This document shows positions 30,276 to 39,756 of a DNA stretch of 47,780 bases, one piece after another. Numbering within the stretch: the first letter of the stretch is position 1; every line of letters starts with the position of its first letter. The DNA comes from a virus. Position numbers and translations under genes: made by a program. Below the pieces are notes generated by a model. It was not told the DNA's origin, did no database searches, and worked only from the letters and a program-made list of their open reading frames with translations. The DNA lies in IMG/VR virus record IMGVR_UViG_3300044825_002453, positions 1-47,780 of that record, one strand, 5' to 3'.

Positions 30276-30764
30276 ATGGCCCGCTACCACTCGTCGAACA
30301 AGGCCAAGGTCGTGTTCGCTCCCGCCGTCGCATCGCTGTCGGCGCCGTCCCGCGCGGAGATCACCGCCGGCACCGTCCTCACCGTCGCCGGCTCCACCGC
30401 CTACGCCGGCCTCATCGAGGACAGCGGCTGGGAGACCGTCGCGAGCGACATCACCGTCCCCGACGTCGGAACCGACTTCGACGGCACCATTCCCGGCCGC
30501 CAGGCCGCGTCCTCGGCGTCGATGAAGTTCTACGCCGACGACGCCTCCACCACGGTCCGCACGGCGCTCGCCGAGGGCACCGCCGGCTACATGATCCGGA
30601 TGCCGGAGGGCGACGTCCCCACCGACCGCTGCGAGGTGTGGCCCGTCCGGGTCTCGGCCCTCAACGACTCGGCCATCACCTCGGCGAACGAGGCCAAGAC
30701 GTTCATGGTCACCTTCGCCGTGACGTCGGAGCCGAACAAGAACGCGGTCATCCCCGCGGCCTGA
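30276..30764 (+). CDS. Major tail (tube) protein
   Basis: 162 residues, ATG with ACGGAGGACTGAC upstream. Beta-rich protein starting ARYHSSNKAKVVFAP and ending TFAVTSEPNKNAVIP, placed directly before the tail chaperone pair and tape measure. This order defines the tail tube protein in siphoviruses. It polymerises on the tape measure to form the tube. Confidence 0.82.
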   Translation: MARYHSSNKAKVVFAPAVASLSAPSRAEITAGTVLTVAGSTAYAGLIEDSGWETVASDITVPDVGTDFDGTIPGRQAASSASMKFYADDASTTVRTALAEGTAGYMIRMPEGDVPTDRCEVWPVRVSALNDSAITSANEAKTFMVTFAVTSEPNKNAVIPAA

Positions 30765-30778
30765 TCCCCCCAACCCAC

Positions 30779-31219
30779 ATGACGGCACCAGCAGCCACCC
30801 CAACCCCCGACGACATCATCGCCCGGAAGAAGCGGCGCACCGCCAGCTTCGCCCTCGTCCTCGACGAGGAGACCGGCGACGTCCTCACGTTCACGTTCGA
30901 GGCGATGGGCCGCGACGAGTTCCGCGACCTCCGCCTCCTCCCCGAGTGCAAGCCGACCGCAGAGCAGCGGAAGCAGCACGCGCAGCAGCAGAAGGACGCA
31001 GGCGTCCCCCCGCACCGCGTCGTGCCCCTCGACAACAACCCCGACGTGTTCCCCCCGAAGTACCTCGCCGCCGTGTGCACGTCGCCACGGTGGGATGAGG
31101 GCGGGTGGGGCGAGTTCCTGTCGAGCGACGCCCTGAACGATGCCGAGTATCAGGCGCTCCTCGGTGCCGCGCTGTCGACGCAGGCGACGAGGGCACAGGT
31201 ACCGGACCCGGAAGCCTGA
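30779..31219 (+). CDS. Tail assembly chaperone (G)
   Basis: 146 residues, ATG 30779. The lysine-rich start (DDIIARKKRRTASFALVLD), FEAMGRDEFRDL and a helical C-terminus match actinophage tail chaperones. Its 3' end overlaps a second frame continuing to 31587, so a -1 ribosomal shift gives a longer GT form. The pair binds the tape measure during tail assembly. No promoter seen; it follows the tail tube gene. Confidence 0.85.
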   Translation: MTAPAATPTPDDIIARKKRRTASFALVLDEETGDVLTFTFEAMGRDEFRDLRLLPECKPTAEQRKQHAQQQKDAGVPPHRVVPLDNNPDVFPPKYLAAVCTSPRWDEGGWGEFLSSDALNDAEYQALLGAALSTQATRAQVPDPEA

Positions 31220-31587
31220 CGGCGGACCCGCAGCTCCTCGAGGAGCTCGCGGTGAGCCGCCGATACCGCCAGCCCCACTCCGCCCTCTTCGGCGACGGGG
31301 ACGGGATGTGGAGCGCCTCCGACGCGGCGCTGGCCGTCGCGTACGAGCGATGGCTCCGCATCGAGGAGGCGGAGCGGTGCCCGTCATGCGGGACCCGTGA
31401 CTCCGACTGGATCGACCCGGAGACGAAGCGGATGGTCGACGGCGACCCGTGGGAGGCACAAACCCGCGTCTGCTACGGCTGCAAGACCGTCGCCGAGGCG
31501 CGCGCCATGCTCCCCGACGGCGAGGCGTCCACCGGCGTGAGCGTCATCCTCGCCCGGCCTGCATCCGATCTAGACGGGGCAGAGTAG
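31201..31587 (+). CDS. Tail assembly chaperone T extension (made by -1 frameshift)
   Basis: The frame one base back from G is open from before 31105 to TAG 31587 and has no good start. It encodes LLEELAVSRRYRQPHS, then RCPSCGTRDSDW and VCYGCKT, a paired CxxC typical of actinophage T extensions. The G frame near its stop reads GAC CCG GAA GCC TGA, where a slip of Pro CCG to CCC would enter this frame. The exact slip site is not certain; coordinates mark the extension only. The last bases contain late element 5. Confidence 0.75.
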   Translation, partial: TGPGSLTADPQLLEELAVSRRYRQPHSALFGDGDGMWSASDAALAVAYERWLRIEEAERCPSCGTRDSDWIDPETKRMVDGDPWEAQTRVCYGCKTVAEARAMLPDGEASTGVSVILARPASDLDGAE

Positions 31588-31595
31588 GGGACCCT
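31560..31595 (+). promoter_or_regulatory. Late promoter-like element 5 (tape measure)
   Basis: TGCATC 31560-31565, 24 bases, GACCCT 31590-31595, 8 bases, ATG 31604. The upstream block lies inside the end of the T frame. Confidence 0.6.
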
Positions 31596-31603
31596 CGGCC
31601 ACT

Positions 31604-34474
31604 ATGGCTCTCGGCGGCGTCACCCGCGGCATCTCCATCGCCCTGAGTCTCGCGACGCAGGGGTTCAACGCCGGCCTCAACTCGGCCAGTGGGGCGCTCA
31701 ACAACTTCGCCTCCGGGTCGCAGCGGGACCTCAACAGCGTTGGCATGGCCGCCGGTGCGATGGGTGCCGCGGTCGGTGTCGGCCTCGGCCTCGCGGTCGG
31801 GGCGGCAATGGACTTCGAGTCGGCGATGTCCGAGGTCGCCGCGGTGTCGGGCACGACCGGGAAGGAGTTCGACCGGCTCCGCGACCAGGCGCTCGACCTC
31901 GGCGCCTCCACCGCCTACTCCGCGACCGAGGTCGCAGGCGCCCAGGCCGAGCTACTCAAGGCGGGCGTGTCGACAGCGGACGTGATGGGCGGCGCGCTCA
32001 AGGGCGCCCTCGACCTCGCCGCCGCCGCACAGATCGACGTCGCCCAGGCCGCCGAGATCACCAGCAACGTCCTCAACACGTTCTCCCTCTCCGGGCGTGA
32101 GGCGTCGCACGTCGCCGACGTACTCGCAGCCGCCGCCAACAAGTCCGCCGCCGACGTCTCCGACATCGGCCTCGCGATGAAGCAGGCGGGCGCCGCCGCC
32201 TCCCTCACCGGGATGGAGCTCGAGGAGACCGCCGGGGCGCTGTCGATCTTCGCCAACGCCGGCGTGAAGGGTTCCGACGCCGGCACCAGCCTCAAGACGA
32301 TGCTGCTCCGCCTCAAGCCGGCGACGGCCGAGGCTCGCGCCGAGATGGAGAAGTACGGCATCTCATTCGAGACGCAGGAGGGCGGGTTCGTCGACCTGGC
32401 CGACGTCGCCGAGACGTTGCAGACCCGGCTCGGCCACCTCGGCGACGCGCAGCGGGTCCAGACGCTCCAGACGATCTTCGGCACCGACGCCATCCGGGCC
32501 GCGACGATGCTGTATCAGCAGGGCGGCGAAGGTGTCGACTACTGGACGCAGCAGGTCGACGACGCCGGCTACGCGGCCGAGGTCGCCCGCATCCGCATGG
32601 ACAACCTCAAGGGCGACCTCGAGAAGCTCGGCGGAGCCATCGACACCGTCCTCATCGAGGCGGGGTCGGAGGCGAACGGCGCTCTCCGTGCGATGACGCA
32701 GGCCGCGACCGACACCGTGTCCGCCCTCGGCAACATGCCGCCCGTGGTGTCACAGGTCAGCATCGGTGCTGGTGGCCTCGCGATCGCCGCCACGGCCGCG
32801 GTGGCTGGCTTGGGGACGTTCATCCCGATGGCGCGCAACGTGAAGGGCGCGATGGATGGGATGGGCGGCGCCTGGTCATCGCTCGCCGGGACGATGACCA
32901 TGCGCAACTTCGCGTCGATGGCAGCGGGCGCCGGCATCCTCGCCGGTGCGTTCGTCCTCGTCTCCTCGCAGTTGGAGGGCGCGAAGCGGCGGGCGAAGGA
33001 AGCGAACGACGTGTTCCGGTCGTCGCTCGAGGCGCCCACCGACCTCGCCGGGTTCGTCTCCTACAACGCCGCCATCGAGACCGAGCTCAACCGCCTACAG
33101 GGACGCCTCGACGCCGCTTACATGGACGTCGAGGGCGGCGCCGGCAACATCGTCCACGGCTGGCAGCGGTTCTCCGAGGCTGTCGGCATCTGGGGCGAGG
33201 ACGTCATCTACGAGACGACCGAGCGCCTCAAGGACCTCATCGACACCCAGCACGTCGCCGCCTCCGAAGGGATGGCGTACGCGACGATCGTGGACGACAT
33301 CGGCAAGCGGTACGGGTGGACGACCGAACAGGTGGAGGCGTTCGCCGACGCCAACGGCATTGACCTCGCCTCCTCGGCGGCATCGGCCATCGCGATCCTC
33401 GCCGAGGAGGGCAACGCGGTCGAGGTCGTCAACGGGGCACTGTCCCTCACGCCCGCGGCCGCGTCGAACGTGGCGGGCGTCCTCGACAACGAGCTGACGC
33501 CGGCGATGGACGCAGCGGTCACCGCCACCATCTCGGCGCCACCCGTGGTCACCGAGACCTCCGACGCGATGACGACGCTCGGCGACTCGTCGGCATCGAC
33601 CGCTGACAAGATCGATGCGCTCACCTCGATCGTCGAGGCGTTCATCGGTATCGCTCTCGGCGAAGGTGAGGCGTCCGACGCGTTGCAGTCGAGCATCAAC
33701 GGTATCGGTGAGGCCGCGGCGGCCGCCGGCTGGAACTTCCACGGCACGACCGACGAGGCGATCGCGTTCCGTGACCAGATGCGCGAGGTGACCACCGACG
33801 CCGGCGCGCTCATCAACGCGTGGATCGAGCAGGGCATCAAGGGCGACGAGCTCCGCGCGAAGGTCGAAGGCCTCTCGACGTCCCTCTACGACCAGGCGAT
33901 CGCCGCTGGTGTCCCGAGGGCCGTGGTCGACGAGTACCTCGGCGTGCTCGGCCAGCTCCCCCCCGACGTCTACACCAACATCCAGACGCCGAACCTGCCC
34001 GGCGCGCTCACCGACGTGAACGCCTTCAACGGTGCCCTCGACGCCATCGAGCGGGAACGCTTCGCCCGGATCCACGTCGAGTACCCGGGCCGGAACGTCG
34101 GCTCCATGATCTTCAACGCTGACGGGAACATCCTCGCGTTCGCCGACGGCGGCCATCACGCGCAGATCGCCCGCGGCGGCCCCACCCGCATCTGGAACGA
34201 ACCGGAGACCGGCGGCGAGAGCTACATCCCGTGGGCGCAGTCCAAGCGGGGCCGCTCCGTCGAGATCCTCCGCCAGACCAACGCAGCGTTCGGGAACCCC
34301 CTCGGGGCCGGTGGCGGTGGCGGCATCGGCTCCATTCACGTCACCGTGAACGCCCCCGGCGTCTACGACTCCCGCGGCCTCGAGGAGCAGATCCGCCGCG
34401 GCGGCGCGCTGCAGGACGCCATCGCCACCGCCGTCACCCGAGCCAACGGGGCACGGGACGGGGCGCGGCCGTGA
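31604..34474 (+). CDS. Tape measure protein
   Basis: 956 residues, the largest protein of the tail region, leaderless ATG. N-terminal DFESAMSEVAAVSGTTGKEF and TAYSATEVAGAQAELLKAGV belong to the TP901-type tape measure core (PhageMin_Tail). Ala/Gly-rich helices and hydrophobic stretches (GMAAGAMGAAVGVGLGLAVG; VSIGAGGLAIAATAAVAGLG) follow. Its length sets tail length and it may help DNA cross the membrane. Confidence 0.95.
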   Translation: MALGGVTRGISIALSLATQGFNAGLNSASGALNNFASGSQRDLNSVGMAAGAMGAAVGVGLGLAVGAAMDFESAMSEVAAVSGTTGKEFDRLRDQALDLGASTAYSATEVAGAQAELLKAGVSTADVMGGALKGALDLAAAAQIDVAQAAEITSNVLNTFSLSGREASHVADVLAAAANKSAADVSDIGLAMKQAGAAASLTGMELEETAGALSIFANAGVKGSDAGTSLKTMLLRLKPATAEARAEMEKYGISFETQEGGFVDLADVAETLQTRLGHLGDAQRVQTLQTIFGTDAIRAATMLYQQGGEGVDYWTQQVDDAGYAAEVARIRMDNLKGDLEKLGGAIDTVLIEAGSEANGALRAMTQAATDTVSALGNMPPVVSQVSIGAGGLAIAATAAVAGLGTFIPMARNVKGAMDGMGGAWSSLAGTMTMRNFASMAAGAGILAGAFVLVSSQLEGAKRRAKEANDVFRSSLEAPTDLAGFVSYNAAIETELNRLQGRLDAAYMDVEGGAGNIVHGWQRFSEAVGIWGEDVIYETTERLKDLIDTQHVAASEGMAYATIVDDIGKRYGWTTEQVEAFADANGIDLASSAASAIAILAEEGNAVEVVNGALSLTPAAASNVAGVLDNELTPAMDAAVTATISAPPVVTETSDAMTTLGDSSASTADKIDALTSIVEAFIGIALGEGEASDALQSSINGIGEAAAAAGWNFHGTTDEAIAFRDQMREVTTDAGALINAWIEQGIKGDELRAKVEGLSTSLYDQAIAAGVPRAVVDEYLGVLGQLPPDVYTNIQTPNLPGALTDVNAFNGALDAIERERFARIHVEYPGRNVGSMIFNADGNILAFADGGHHAQIARGGPTRIWNEPETGGESYIPWAQSKRGRSVEILRQTNAAFGNPLGAGGGGGIGSIHVTVNAPGVYDSRGLEEQIRRGGALQDAIATAVTRANGARDGARP

Positions 34475-35664
34475 GCATCCACTACGTCGCCGAGGCCCCC
34501 GGCTCCTGGGGCGTCGACCTGCGCCCCTCGACACCACACGCGGTCACGCAGGCCCTCGACGTCGCATCCCACGGGTTCTCCACCCTCATCATCACTCCCA
34601 CCCGCGTCGACCCCGTCGGCCACATCTACAACGTCGACCAGCTCCACGCCGTCTGCACCTACGCCGGCCTCCTCCGGTCGCAGCGGAACCGCCTCTCCAT
34701 CGGCGGCCCCGGCCTGTGGGCGGCACTCGGCAACGAGCAGGGGTTCGGCCCCCTCGTCGGCTCCGGTCTCTCCGCCACCCGCACCATCCGCACGTGGATT
34801 CAGAACCTCGACATCGACCCGTTCATCACCGCATCGACGGGGCTCAACAACGGGGCGTCATGGACGTGGACCTCGGCACGGGTGATGACCCGCCGCGAAG
34901 CCATCGAGTCCATCATGGACGCGTTCTGGTTCCCCTACTTCCTCGACCCACGCGACCGGCTCATCAAGGACCAGACCGAGGAGTGGACCCACTTCCCGTC
35001 GCAGGTGAGCGGCCCCTACCCGTTCCTGACCCCGTGGTTCGACGGCCGCGAGCCGGGCGGCAACTCCCCGATGATCCGGGCGACGTTCGACGTCACCGAC
35101 GACCTCGACGAGTGGGCGTCCGCGATCACCTACACCGACGCCGGGTCCACCACCACCACGGCGGGAAGTTCGAGCTACATCTACGCCGGCGGGACGTCGG
35201 TCGACCAGACGAAATACATAAGCGACACGTCGACCACTTCCGGCTACGGCCCCACGGTCGCCGCCTCACAGCTCGACTCCCTCAACGGCGTCGGCCGCTC
35301 CATCACCGCCACGGCCGATGACCCCGACGTTCTCTCCTACATCGTGCCCGGCGTGTTCGTCCTCGCCTACGACCCCGAGAACGGCATCTACGACTTCACG
35401 TACGGCAACTACACCATCCGCGGTCAGATGATGTGGCCCGCCATCCTCTCCGTCGCATCGATGCGCGTCCCGATCAGCGAAGGGTCCGGCGTCTACGTCG
35501 CGGTGTGGGACCCCACCGGCGGCGGTGGCGCTGGGGCCGACGACGTCATCGACCTGTCCGAGTGGTTCATCCCTGAGGACGGACCCACCACCCTCGAGCT
35601 CGGCCGCTCCTCGTTCCGCCCGGTCCGCCAGCAGGCGCGCCGCGACGGCGCACGCCGCCAGTAG
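34471..35664 (+). CDS. Minor tail protein (distal tail/baseplate-like)
   Basis: 397 residues, GTG in an overlap with the tape measure. It begins IHYVAEAPGSWGVDLRP, with WIQNLDIDPFITAS and later IVPGVFVLAYDPENG, and ends in a disordered basic tail. The position right after the tape measure is that of distal tail proteins. No enzyme motif seen. Confidence 0.7.
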   Translation: MSIHYVAEAPGSWGVDLRPSTPHAVTQALDVASHGFSTLIITPTRVDPVGHIYNVDQLHAVCTYAGLLRSQRNRLSIGGPGLWAALGNEQGFGPLVGSGLSATRTIRTWIQNLDIDPFITASTGLNNGASWTWTSARVMTRREAIESIMDAFWFPYFLDPRDRLIKDQTEEWTHFPSQVSGPYPFLTPWFDGREPGGNSPMIRATFDVTDDLDEWASAITYTDAGSTTTTAGSSSYIYAGGTSVDQTKYISDTSTTSGYGPTVAASQLDSLNGVGRSITATADDPDVLSYIVPGVFVLAYDPENGIYDFTYGNYTIRGQMMWPAILSVASMRVPISEGSGVYVAVWDPTGGGGAGADDVIDLSEWFIPEDGPTTLELGRSSFRPVRQQARRDGARRQ

Positions 35665-35676
35665 GAGACCTTCACC

Positions 35677-36936
35677 GTGTCACGCATGCTCGGACCGACC
35701 ATCAAGCTGGGACCGCTGCCCTACGGCATCCTCCACAACGTGGAGCGCATCCGCTGGGACGGCGACAACGTCGAGTTCTCCGGGCACACCGCCGAGTTCG
35801 CCGACGCCACCGAGCTCGCGGTACGCCGGGAGCAGCTCCTCGGCCTGTCGCACTCCCTCGACATGCCCGTCCTCCCCATCATCTTCGGCGACGACCCGTA
35901 CAGGACAAGCTACTTCACCGACGTCGAGGTCGGCGTCGAGGACCCCGCAGGCGTCGACCGTCTCCGCCGCCTCCCCTACACGGTGCGGGCACGGCGCGTC
36001 CCCGGCCGCGACGCCCCCCTGTTCGAGTTGCTCAGCCTCGGCGGTCTCCGCTCCAACTCCATCAGCTTCGCCGCCGCTTCCGCCGACCCGTGGATCGGCG
36101 TCCCCGAGGCCGTGACCGACTTCTGGAACGGCGAGGACGCCGACTACGCCCTCGACTACACCCGCACCCTCGGGAGCGGTGTCGACGGCGTCGGGATCAG
36201 CCTCTACACCACCACGGGCAACGCGCGCCGACTCGCCACCTACACCCTCCCCATCGCCTCCTACTACGACGGGGCCTGCAAGCTGACCCTCGGCGGCGAG
36301 GTCGTCACGGGGCGGCAGGTGTGGGACACCGACGCCTCCGCGAACGACTGGTCCATCACCAACGGCATCGTGACGGTGTCCCCGGCGCCGACCTCCGCCG
36401 ACCAGCAGCAGTTCCGGGTGGTCGGCCTCACCGGCACCGGTGGCGGCACCTCGACGACCAAGGACTTCCGGTTCTACTTCACCGACACCGGCGACCAGGT
36501 GCCCGACTCGTTCACGACGCTGACCGTGATCGACAACCGCCCCGAGGTCGCCCGCATCCGCCTCGGCATGCGCGTCGGCACCACCCGCTACCGGATCGTA
36601 ATGGACATCACGATTCGCCGCGGCGCCCGCCTCGCCGAGTTCACGTGGCGCATGGACGAGTCGTTCGTCGTCACCGTCGACCGTGGCGCCACCGCCGACG
36701 CCGCCACCGCGATGACCGGTGGCCTCAAGGACGGCAGCAGCCCCCGGTGGCTGATGATCTCCCCGAACACGGTCACCGCCGGCACCGTGCAGGGCGAGTT
36801 GGCGCTCACCTCCGCAGGTACCCGCCTCTCCGTCGGCCTCGGCATCGTGGACGGCACCGTCGGCGACGATGACAACGCCAACCGCGACCAATACTTCGGT
36901 GCCCTCGAGGCGCGGCAACTGGTGGTCGGCCGGTGA
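35677..36936 (+). CDS. Minor tail protein
   Basis: 419 residues, GTG with TAGGAGA upstream. LGPTIKLGPLPYGILHNVERI and beta-rich segments (RIRLGMRVGTTRYRIVMDI, DGTVGDDDNANRDQYFGA) suggest a tail-tip structural protein. No catalytic motif recognised. Last gene before the lysis module. Confidence 0.7.
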   Translation: MSRMLGPTIKLGPLPYGILHNVERIRWDGDNVEFSGHTAEFADATELAVRREQLLGLSHSLDMPVLPIIFGDDPYRTSYFTDVEVGVEDPAGVDRLRRLPYTVRARRVPGRDAPLFELLSLGGLRSNSISFAAASADPWIGVPEAVTDFWNGEDADYALDYTRTLGSGVDGVGISLYTTTGNARRLATYTLPIASYYDGACKLTLGGEVVTGRQVWDTDASANDWSITNGIVTVSPAPTSADQQQFRVVGLTGTGGGTSTTKDFRFYFTDTGDQVPDSFTTLTVIDNRPEVARIRLGMRVGTTRYRIVMDITIRRGARLAEFTWRMDESFVVTVDRGATADAATAMTGGLKDGSSPRWLMISPNTVTAGTVQGELALTSAGTRLSVGLGIVDGTVGDDDNANRDQYFGALEARQLVVGR

Positions 36937-36939
36937 TGC

Positions 36940-36974
36940 TGCATCCCGCACCACTTCACTGTTAGTGCAACGGT
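36940..36974 (+). promoter_or_regulatory. Late promoter-like element 6 (endolysin)
   Basis: TGCATC 36940-36945, 23 bases, AACGGT 36969-36974, 7 bases, GTG 36982. The downstream block is the most divergent of the family but keeps the spacing; the spacer carries CACTTCACTGTTAGTG, a near inverted repeat. Confidence 0.55.
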
Positions 36975-36981
36975 CGCCACC

Positions 36982-37728
36982 GTGGCCTTCTGCTCCTTCG
37001 CGGTCCAGCGAATCCTCCCCGAGAACCGCACGCAGGCCCGCATTGTCCCCCGGGCGGTGATCCTCCACACCGCGGTCGACGGCCCCGGCGACACCGACCT
37101 CGCCGCCTACTTCGGCCAGGTCAAGGTCAAGGCGGAGAGCCACTTCTACGTGACCCGCCGCGGCGACGTCGTGCAGATGATGGACACGACGGTCGAGGCG
37201 GACGCCAACGGCACCGCCGACAAGTTCGCCATCAGCGTCGAGACCGAGGACGACTCGGCGCAACGGGGGAGCGACATCCTCCCGTGGAACGCCGCCCAGC
37301 TCGACGCGCTCATCCGCCTCGTCGACTGGTGCTGCCGGACCCACGACATCCCCCGGCGCCGCTGCACCTCCGCCAAGCTCCCCGGCGCCGCCGGCATCGG
37401 CTGCCACTCCCAGCCGATGCGCGAACGCTTCGACGGCACCGCCCACAACCCGTGGACCGCGTTCCAGGGCAAGACGTGCCCCGGCGACGCCCGCTGGGCG
37501 CAGTACCCCGGCATCGTCGCCCGCGTCGCGGCGATGACCACCGCACCCCGACCCCCCGAGGATGACGACGACATGACCCCCGCCCAGGAAGCCACGCTCA
37601 ACAAGATAGAGCAGCACCTCGCCACCCTCGCCCGCGACCAGTCCGGGTTCGCGGTCGGCCCCGGCTGGGGCCACACCGAGGGCGTGATCCCGCTGCTCAA
37701 GCGGATCGTCGCCAAGCTCGGGGCGTGA
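36982..37728 (+). CDS. Endolysin, N-acetylmuramoyl-L-alanine amidase
   Basis: 248 residues, GTG without ribosome site. An Amidase_2/PGRP domain: VILHTAVDG (zinc His near 29), SHFYVTRRGDVVQM (about 53), GCHSQP (His near 143) and KTCPGDARW (Cys near 166). It cuts the bond between muramic acid and the stem peptide. A linker and a helical C-terminal segment (about 195-248) may bind the wall. No signal peptide, so a holin is needed. Confidence 0.92.
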   Translation: MAFCSFAVQRILPENRTQARIVPRAVILHTAVDGPGDTDLAAYFGQVKVKAESHFYVTRRGDVVQMMDTTVEADANGTADKFAISVETEDDSAQRGSDILPWNAAQLDALIRLVDWCCRTHDIPRRRCTSAKLPGAAGIGCHSQPMRERFDGTAHNPWTAFQGKTCPGDARWAQYPGIVARVAAMTTAPRPPEDDDDMTPAQEATLNKIEQHLATLARDQSGFAVGPGWGHTEGVIPLLKRIVAKLGA

Positions 37729-37729
37729 C

Positions 37730-38146
37730 ATGCCCGCCGGCATCTGGCAGACGCTCGAGCACCCGATCCCCTCGGGCGTCCTCGTCGCCCTCGCCCTCGC
37801 CCTCCTCGCGTGGGCCGGGCGCTCCGTCCGCCACCACCTCCGCAACCTCGCCGACCTCGGGACCTACGTCGTGCCCCACTTCCGTCCCGCGACCGATGAG
37901 CACGGCGTCCTCGACGACTCCTACACCCTCCCCGCCCGCCTCGACGCCGCCATCGCCGCACAGGCCGAGACCCGCGACGAGGTAGGGCGCCTCTCCGACA
38001 CCCTGACCCAGCACATGGCGTCGGAGGAGACGCTCCGGGCCACCGACATCGCGCAGCGCGCCGAGATCGACCGGGAACGCGACGACAAGCTCGACGGCGT
38101 CATCGCCCGCCTCGAAGCCGGGAACCCCGAGGTCCGGGTCCGGTGA
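37730..38146 (+). CDS. Membrane protein with cytoplasmic coiled coil, holin-like
   Basis: 138 residues, ATG one base after the endolysin stop. Residues about 13-29 (IPSGVLVALALALLAWAG) span the membrane; the C-terminal half is a charged helix (EEVGRLSDTLTQHMAS-type). This fits DUF2746-like actinophage membrane proteins coded next to lysins. Likely holin or its partner. Confidence 0.7.
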   Translation: MPAGIWQTLEHPIPSGVLVALALALLAWAGRSVRHHLRNLADLGTYVVPHFRPATDEHGVLDDSYTLPARLDAAIAAQAETRDEVGRLSDTLTQHMASEETLRATDIAQRAEIDRERDDKLDGVIARLEAGNPEVRVR

Positions 38147-38382
38147 ACCGCTGGGCGCCGGCCACCACCGGCCTCGCCACGATCACCGCCACCGTCGTCG
38201 CGGTCGACATCTACGCCGCCCGCACCGAGCGCCCCACCATCTCCGCAGCCGTCGCCCACTCCCTCGAGCACCCCGTCGCCGCACCCGTCGCGGTCGGCGC
38301 CCTGTGCGCTCTGGCGTGGCATCTGGTCATAGATCCGATTATCCGACGCATCACCAGCAGCCAAGGAGACCCGCACCGATGA
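38143..38382 (+). CDS. Probable holin (two membrane segments)
   Basis: 79 residues, GTG in an overlap. Two hydrophobic segments, ATTGLATITATVVAVDIYA and AAPVAVGALCALAWHLVI, separated by a polar loop and with a charged end. Size and place after the endolysin fit a holin that opens the membrane to the amidase. Confidence 0.65.
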   Translation: MNRWAPATTGLATITATVVAVDIYAARTERPTISAAVAHSLEHPVAAPVAVGALCALAWHLVIDPIIRRITSSQGDPHR

Positions 38383-38621
38383 GCCTCGCCGACCAGGCGC
38401 TCGCCGCCAACTCGCAGCGGGCACGGGGGCCCCGCTCCCGCCTCGCCGCCGCCCTCGACGCCGCGGAGCCGAAGCTCCGGGCAGAGGTGCAGGAGGTGCT
38501 CGACCTGGTCGCCGACCGGCAGGTCATGGCGACCGTCGCCGCCGAGATCATCGGCGGCGCCCTCGGCGTCAAGCTCAGCGGCGAGCAGGTGCGCCGCCAC
38601 CTCGCAGAGGCTGAGACGTGA
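38379..38621 (+). CDS. Small helical protein, possible HTH
   Basis: 80 residues, ATG with CAAGGAGA upstream. RLAAALDAAEPKLRAEVQEV and TVAAEIIGGALGVKLSGEQV then RRHLAE could form a small DNA-binding fold. It overlaps the phosphoesterase gene and probably works with it. Low certainty on function. Confidence 0.65.
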   Translation: MSLADQALAANSQRARGPRSRLAAALDAAEPKLRAEVQEVLDLVADRQVMATVAAEIIGGALGVKLSGEQVRRHLAEAET

Positions 38622-39706
38622 CCCTCGCCGACGACGCCGCAGAGTTGGAGGCGGCGCGGACCCTTGACCGAGCTTACGACGCCGCCGCGAAGCTGCGCCG
38701 CGACCTCGCTGACGCACGACGCCGCCTCAAGGTCGTGGAGGATGAGCGCGACAGCTTCGCCGAGCTCGCCGCCATCCACGACGCCGTCGCCGCCTCCAAC
38801 CCGCGGCCACCAAAGTGGATGACCCCGAAGCGTCCCGGCAAGGGGCACCGCGGCACCCTCGTCCTGCTCCTCTCCGACACCCACTGGGACGAGGTCGTCG
38901 ACCCCGGGCAGATGTCGGGGATGAACGCCTACGACCGCCCCATCGCCGAACTACGGCTGAAGCGGTGGGCCGAGCGGGTCGTGATGCTCGCCCGCGACTA
39001 CACCGCCGGCGTCACCCTCGACGGGATCGTCGTCCTCTACGGCGGCGACAACCTCTCGGGCGACATCCACGAGGAGCTTCGCCGCACCAACGCCGACACG
39101 CTCCTCGGCGGCCTCCTCCACTGGCAGGAGCAGCTCGCCGCGGCGCTCGGCCTCGTCGCCGACGAGTTGAAGGTCCCCGTGCACATGGCGGCGACGTTCG
39201 GGAACCATCCCCGCACCACCGACAAGCCGCACACGAAGAACGAGGCCCGCACGAACGTCGACTGGGTCCTCGCGCACCAGGTCGCCCGCCACTTCCGCGG
39301 CGACGACCGGTTCACCTTCGACATCCCCGAGGCCCGCGACGTCTACGTCACCGTCTACGGGACCACCCACTGCCTCAACCACGGCAACGAGACGACCGGC
39401 GGCTCGGGCATCGGCGGCATCTGGCCCCCCATCATGCGGATGAAGGCGCGCAAGGTCGAGCGTGACATGGCCTACGGGCGCCGCTGGGACGTCCTCTGCA
39501 TCGGCCACTGGCACCAGGAGATCTTCGCCCCGCAGCAGGGCCTCATCGTGAACCCGGCGATGAAGGGCTACGACGAGTACGCGAGGCGCCACAACTTCCG
39601 CCCGGAGCGGCCGGCGCAGCTTGCGTGGCTCGTCACACCGGAGCACGGGATCACCGACGGGCGGCCGATCATCGTGGGGGACCGCAAGCGCGAGGGGTGG
39701 GGCTAG
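38618..39706 (+). CDS. Calcineurin-like metallophosphoesterase with N-terminal coiled coil
   Basis: 362 residues, GTG in an overlap. Residues 5-60 form a coiled coil. The phosphoesterase motifs follow: LLSDTHWDE (about 87), GGDNLSGDIHEE (about 139), GNHPR (about 195) and GHWHQE (about 295), which hold two metals. Related phage enzymes act on DNA ends (Mre11/SbcD-like) or RNA. The late position in the lysis region is seen in other actinophages; substrate unknown. Confidence 0.82.
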   Translation: MTLADDAAELEAARTLDRAYDAAAKLRRDLADARRRLKVVEDERDSFAELAAIHDAVAASNPRPPKWMTPKRPGKGHRGTLVLLLSDTHWDEVVDPGQMSGMNAYDRPIAELRLKRWAERVVMLARDYTAGVTLDGIVVLYGGDNLSGDIHEELRRTNADTLLGGLLHWQEQLAAALGLVADELKVPVHMAATFGNHPRTTDKPHTKNEARTNVDWVLAHQVARHFRGDDRFTFDIPEARDVYVTVYGTTHCLNHGNETTGGSGIGGIWPPIMRMKARKVERDMAYGRRWDVLCIGHWHQEIFAPQQGLIVNPAMKGYDEYARRHNFRPERPAQLAWLVTPEHGITDGRPIIVGDRKREGWG

Positions 39707-39715
39707 GCGCCGAGG

Positions 39716-39750
39716 TGCATCCTCGCCGCCCCCCACCTCCCCGGCACCCT
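39716..39750 (+). promoter_or_regulatory. Late promoter-like element 7
   Basis: TGCATC 39716-39721, 23 bases, CACCCT 39745-39750, 6 bases, ATG 39757. Confidence 0.65.
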
Positions 39751-39756
39751 GTCGCC

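Noticed and set aside
35680-37845. 721-codon minus-strand ORF opposite tail and endolysin genes
   Set aside because: Same shadow effect; it crosses three clear + genes and a promoter element.
37730-38382. Second endolysin domain or spanin in the small lysis genes
   Set aside because: Only membrane segments and coiled coil are visible; no peptidase, esterase or lipobox.
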